A stretch of DNA of 24,852 nt from SYAC01 sp046048055 (GTDB taxonomy: Bacteria > Planctomycetota > Phycisphaerae > Phycisphaerales > SM1A02). The translations under genes were made by a program, and so were the position numbers. Shown in pieces: positions 22,844 to 24,852 of this stretch. The first letter of the stretch is position 1; each line of letters begins with the position of its first letter. The notes below the pieces were generated by a model. That model was not told the origin of the DNA. It made no database searches and saw only the letters and a program-made list of their open reading frames with translations. The stretch is from NCBI GenBank assembly GCA_046048055.1, contig JBJOGW010000085.1, positions 1 through 24,852 on the forward strand, in the 5' to 3' direction.

Positions 22844-23431
22844 ATGCCCAACCTCATCATTCGCGCAGCTCTGGTCCTGCTCGCCTGCATGGTTTCCGCC
22901 TGCGGAGGCGCGACCGCCGCGCGGAGCGGCTTCATCCCCAGCAGCGTGCCAATGATGGCCTCGCGGAGCGATGACCACACGCACCAGTTCCGCGCCAGGG
23001 GGTTTGCCCTGTCCCAGTACGGCAAGGTGCGCGTGGAGCCGGTCTCGATCTCGCCCAACGTGGATCTGGAACTGGCGGCCGAGGACTTCCGCGACCTCCA
23101 GGCCCGCTTCCAGGAGAGCCTGCAGGCCGCCCTGGAGAGGGCCGGTGGCTCGGGTGAACGCATGCTGGTGGTGCGTGGCCAGATCACCGCCATCAAGCCC
23201 AACAAGCCCATGCTGAACGTGGCCCCGCAGACGCAGCTGCTCAAGCGTGGCTACGGCTACGCGGCCTGCGAGATCTACGCCACCGATGGCGAGAAGGGTC
23301 CGGTGGTGGCCGCGTGGATGAACACCCTGGATACGCAGCGGTTCGGCGCCGAGAAGCTGTCCGAGCTGGGCACGGCGCGCCAGGCCTGCGAAGCCTGGGG
23401 ACCGGAGTTCCGGAAGTTCCTGGCGGAGTGA
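22844..23431 (+). CDS. Lipoprotein, DUF3313-like
   Basis: This 195-residue protein has a lipoprotein signal: a hydrophobic stretch followed by MVSAC with the lipid cysteine at residue 20, then a Gly/Ala linker. The mature domain shows a strand YGKVRVEPVSISPNVD and a helix with EDFRDLQARFQESLQAALER. A strand MLVVRGQITAIKPNKPM follows, and then a C-terminal helical portion. This layout resembles the DUF3313 family of outer-envelope lipoproteins of unknown role; the match is by appearance only. The ATG follows TAGGCT by 6 nt with no Shine-Dalgarno. Its stop codon lies in a hairpin shared with the convergent gene. Confidence 0.8.
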   Translation: MPNLIIRAALVLLACMVSACGGATAARSGFIPSSVPMMASRSDDHTHQFRARGFALSQYGKVRVEPVSISPNVDLELAAEDFRDLQARFQESLQAALERAGGSGERMLVVRGQITAIKPNKPMLNVAPQTQLLKRGYGYAACEIYATDGEKGPVVAAWMNTLDTQRFGAEKLSELGTARQACEAWGPEFRKFLAE

Positions 23432-23443
23432 GCCTCACTCGCC
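23422..23443. terminator. Hairpin spanning two convergent stop codons
   Basis: GAGTGA and TCACTC pair around GCC, and the stem extends to GGC/GCC with one bulged G. The TGA stops of the lipoprotein gene and of the convergent gene sit in opposite arms. No T-tract follows on either side, so termination is not certain. Confidence 0.4.
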
Positions 23444-24852
23444 GCGCAGGGCGGCGTCCAGTTGGGAGAGCACGGCCTGGGCGGAGCCGGCGTCCTCGCC
23501 GGGATCGCGAAGCGTCACCACCGGGAGCAAAGTCCAGCGGGCCCGGTTGCGGCGGCGCGCCACGGCGTCGGTCGCCGGAGGGCCCATGAGGGCCTCCACG
23601 TCGTTGCGGGCCCTGGCCAGTTCCTGCATCCGATCGATCGGGAAGAGGTCCGAGACATCCCGCAGTGGCGGAGAGGCTTCGGGCGGTTCCGAATCGTCGG
23701 GTCGAAGAACCAGCGACACCGCCATGACCCACGCGGGCGGGCGTTGCCGCAGCGCCTTGTGGAAACCCTCGAGCGACTGGTCTCCGCGCAGCTCGATCAG
23801 GGATCGCCGCAGCACCGAGCGTTCGGCGTTCAGCGAGGCACGAAAGCCGAAGGGATCGCCGCGATCCACGCGAGCCACGGCACGCTCGAGTCGCTCGCGG
23901 CGTTCGGGGGTCAGGTCGGGTCGGCGGGCCACGCGTCGAATCACGGGCACCAGCTCGCGCGTGATCGCAAGGCTGGTGCAGCTGCTGGACTGGTGCGGGT
24001 CGGCCGCAAGTGCCGCCACGACGGCCATGGCCAGGTCCACCATGGCGATGGCATCGTCGGTCGACGCGGTCCATGTGGTCGCAGCGGCCAGGCGGGCCGC
24101 ACCCCGCAATCCGCCGTACAGGCGCACGGGCGGAGCGCCGCGCACACCCGGCACGCTGTCGAAGTCGATGTCCCGCCGCTCAGCGGCCGCCGCCTGGGCC
24201 ATGGCAGCGAAGATGGTTTCGCGGCAACCCTGCAGGCAGTCCAGAGCCGTTTCCCGCAGCGGACCGGCGGCATCGGGTCCATCCGTGCGCATCAGCTCCA
24301 CCGCGTCCACCGACGCCTCAGGCAGGGCCTGCACCCGAGCAGCCACACGCGACCAGAGCAGGGCGGGCGACATCCACCGCGCCGCGCCCTCCGGATCAGC
24401 CGCCAGCCGCTTGAGCCATGCCTCCAGTTCCTCGGCCTTGGCGGCGTAGGCCAGCTTGCGCTCGAGGGCCCGCTCGTACGAGGGAAGCAGCCACGCCAGC
24501 AGGTGGGCCGGCGGCTTCAGGGCCCCGATCATCGTGTCCACCTGCATCAGGGCTTCGCGGGCGCGATCGGGATCGGTCTCCCGCATGGCCAGGGTCATCT
24601 GACGGAAGACCGGTTCCATCTGCCCCAGCGAGCGGAGCAGCTGGCGTGGCGAGACCTCCGACAGCTCCGCGGGCGCCAGCCCCCCGGACATCTCCACCAG
24701 CGCGTCGATTCGATCGCCGCGCTCGCGCAGTCTTTGCAGCGTGGCCTGAAGTGCCTCAAGTTCACGGGTGGGCGTGGCGGCGTACCGAAAGGGATCGTCA
24801 CCGCGGATCACGGCGGTCGACTCCAGCAGAGCCTGTGCCCGTTCCTGATCGA
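23435..24852 (-). CDS. Large helical protein of unknown function, 5' end outside window
   Basis: At least 471 residues are visible. A GTG at 24811 could start the protein, but the frame stays open to the window edge and the upstream codons (DQERAQALLESTA) continue the same helical, Glu/Leu-rich character. I therefore treat the gene as partial. The protein is rich in Ala, Arg, Leu and Glu with few strands. Segments include ELEALQATLQRLRERGDRI, LLAWLLPSYERALERKLAYA and AMVDLAMAVVAALAADP. No signal peptide, clear catalytic motif or family is recognisable. The strongest hydrophobic stretch (about 24060-24000) could be a buried helix rather than a membrane span. It ends three bases from the lipoprotein stop. 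Confidence 0.75.
   Translation of the reverse strand, partial: DQERAQALLESTAVIRGDDPFRYAATPTRELEALQATLQRLRERGDRIDALVEMSGGLAPAELSEVSPRQLLRSLGQMEPVFRQMTLAMRETDPDRAREALMQVDTMIGALKPPAHLLAWLLPSYERALERKLAYAAKAEELEAWLKRLAADPEGAARWMSPALLWSRVAARVQALPEASVDAVELMRTDGPDAAGPLRETALDCLQGCRETIFAAMAQAAAAERRDIDFDSVPGVRGAPPVRLYGGLRGAARLAAATTWTASTDDAIAMVDLAMAVVAALAADPHQSSSCTSLAITRELVPVIRRVARRPDLTPERRERLERAVARVDRGDPFGFRASLNAERSVLRRSLIELRGDQSLEGFHKALRQRPPAWVMAVSLVLRPDDSEPPEASPPLRDVSDLFPIDRMQELARARNDVEALMGPPATDAVARRRNRARWTLLPVVTLRDPGEDAGSAQAVLSQLDAALRGE

Noticed and set aside
1..24852. Mobile elements, CRISPR arrays, tRNA or rRNA genes, defence or biosynthetic clusters
   Set aside because: I found no direct repeats with regular spacers, no transposase or integrase motifs, no cloverleaf sequences and no cluster of specialised enzymes.

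Overview
The window is about 25 kb of gene-dense, very GC-rich chromosomal DNA. I infer a planctomycete of the Phycisphaerae type. The clues are a secreted YHYH-domain protein ending in two dockerin-like repeats (DLDxSGxVDAGDIG), a secreted formylglycine-generating-enzyme-like protein, a signal peptidase I with a very large insert, and a RicT-lepB gene pair. This assignment rests on gene character and has not been tested by phylogeny. I see no mobile elements, tRNA or rRNA genes, CRISPR arrays or phage genes, and the content is mostly housekeeping.

Left to right, positions 1-1624 carry a leftward cluster of an XRE-type regulator with a helical-repeat body, a small secreted protein preceded by a textbook Shine-Dalgarno, and possibly the first codons of a third gene. 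After a 254-bp intergenic region comes lpdA (dihydrolipoyl dehydrogenase, leftward), divergent from a soluble hybrid histidine kinase. Next is the rightward run metallophosphoesterase - yidC - mnmE - thioesterase - dciA-like - ABC ATPase - unknown 264-aa protein. That run meets the leftward pair yggS - tmk tail to tail, with a 71-bp antisense overlap of coding ends. gpmI is divergent from yggS and is followed by the secreted pair YHYH/dockerin protein - SUMF1-like protein. A leftward orphan periplasmic-binding lipoprotein is divergent from der. Downstream of der lie ricT, lepB and a DUF3313-like lipoprotein, which converge on a leftward helical protein of unknown function that runs off the right edge.

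The main functional themes are membrane-protein insertion and secretion (yidC, lepB), tRNA, ribosome and RNA metabolism (mnmE, der, ricT), central carbon metabolism (lpdA, gpmI), nucleotide synthesis and replication (tmk, dciA-like), and a few lineage-specific secreted proteins.

The most striking pattern is regulatory. At least eight genes that head transcription units have a TAnnnT-like -10 element only 6-9 nt before the start codon and no Shine-Dalgarno. Genes inside operons, and those with longer leaders, more often have GGAG-type sites. This predicts widespread leaderless mRNAs. Other notable points are the roughly 250-residue insert in signal peptidase I with a jelly-roll-like core, an MnmE with degenerate G3 and G4 motifs, and two very compact divergent promoter regions.
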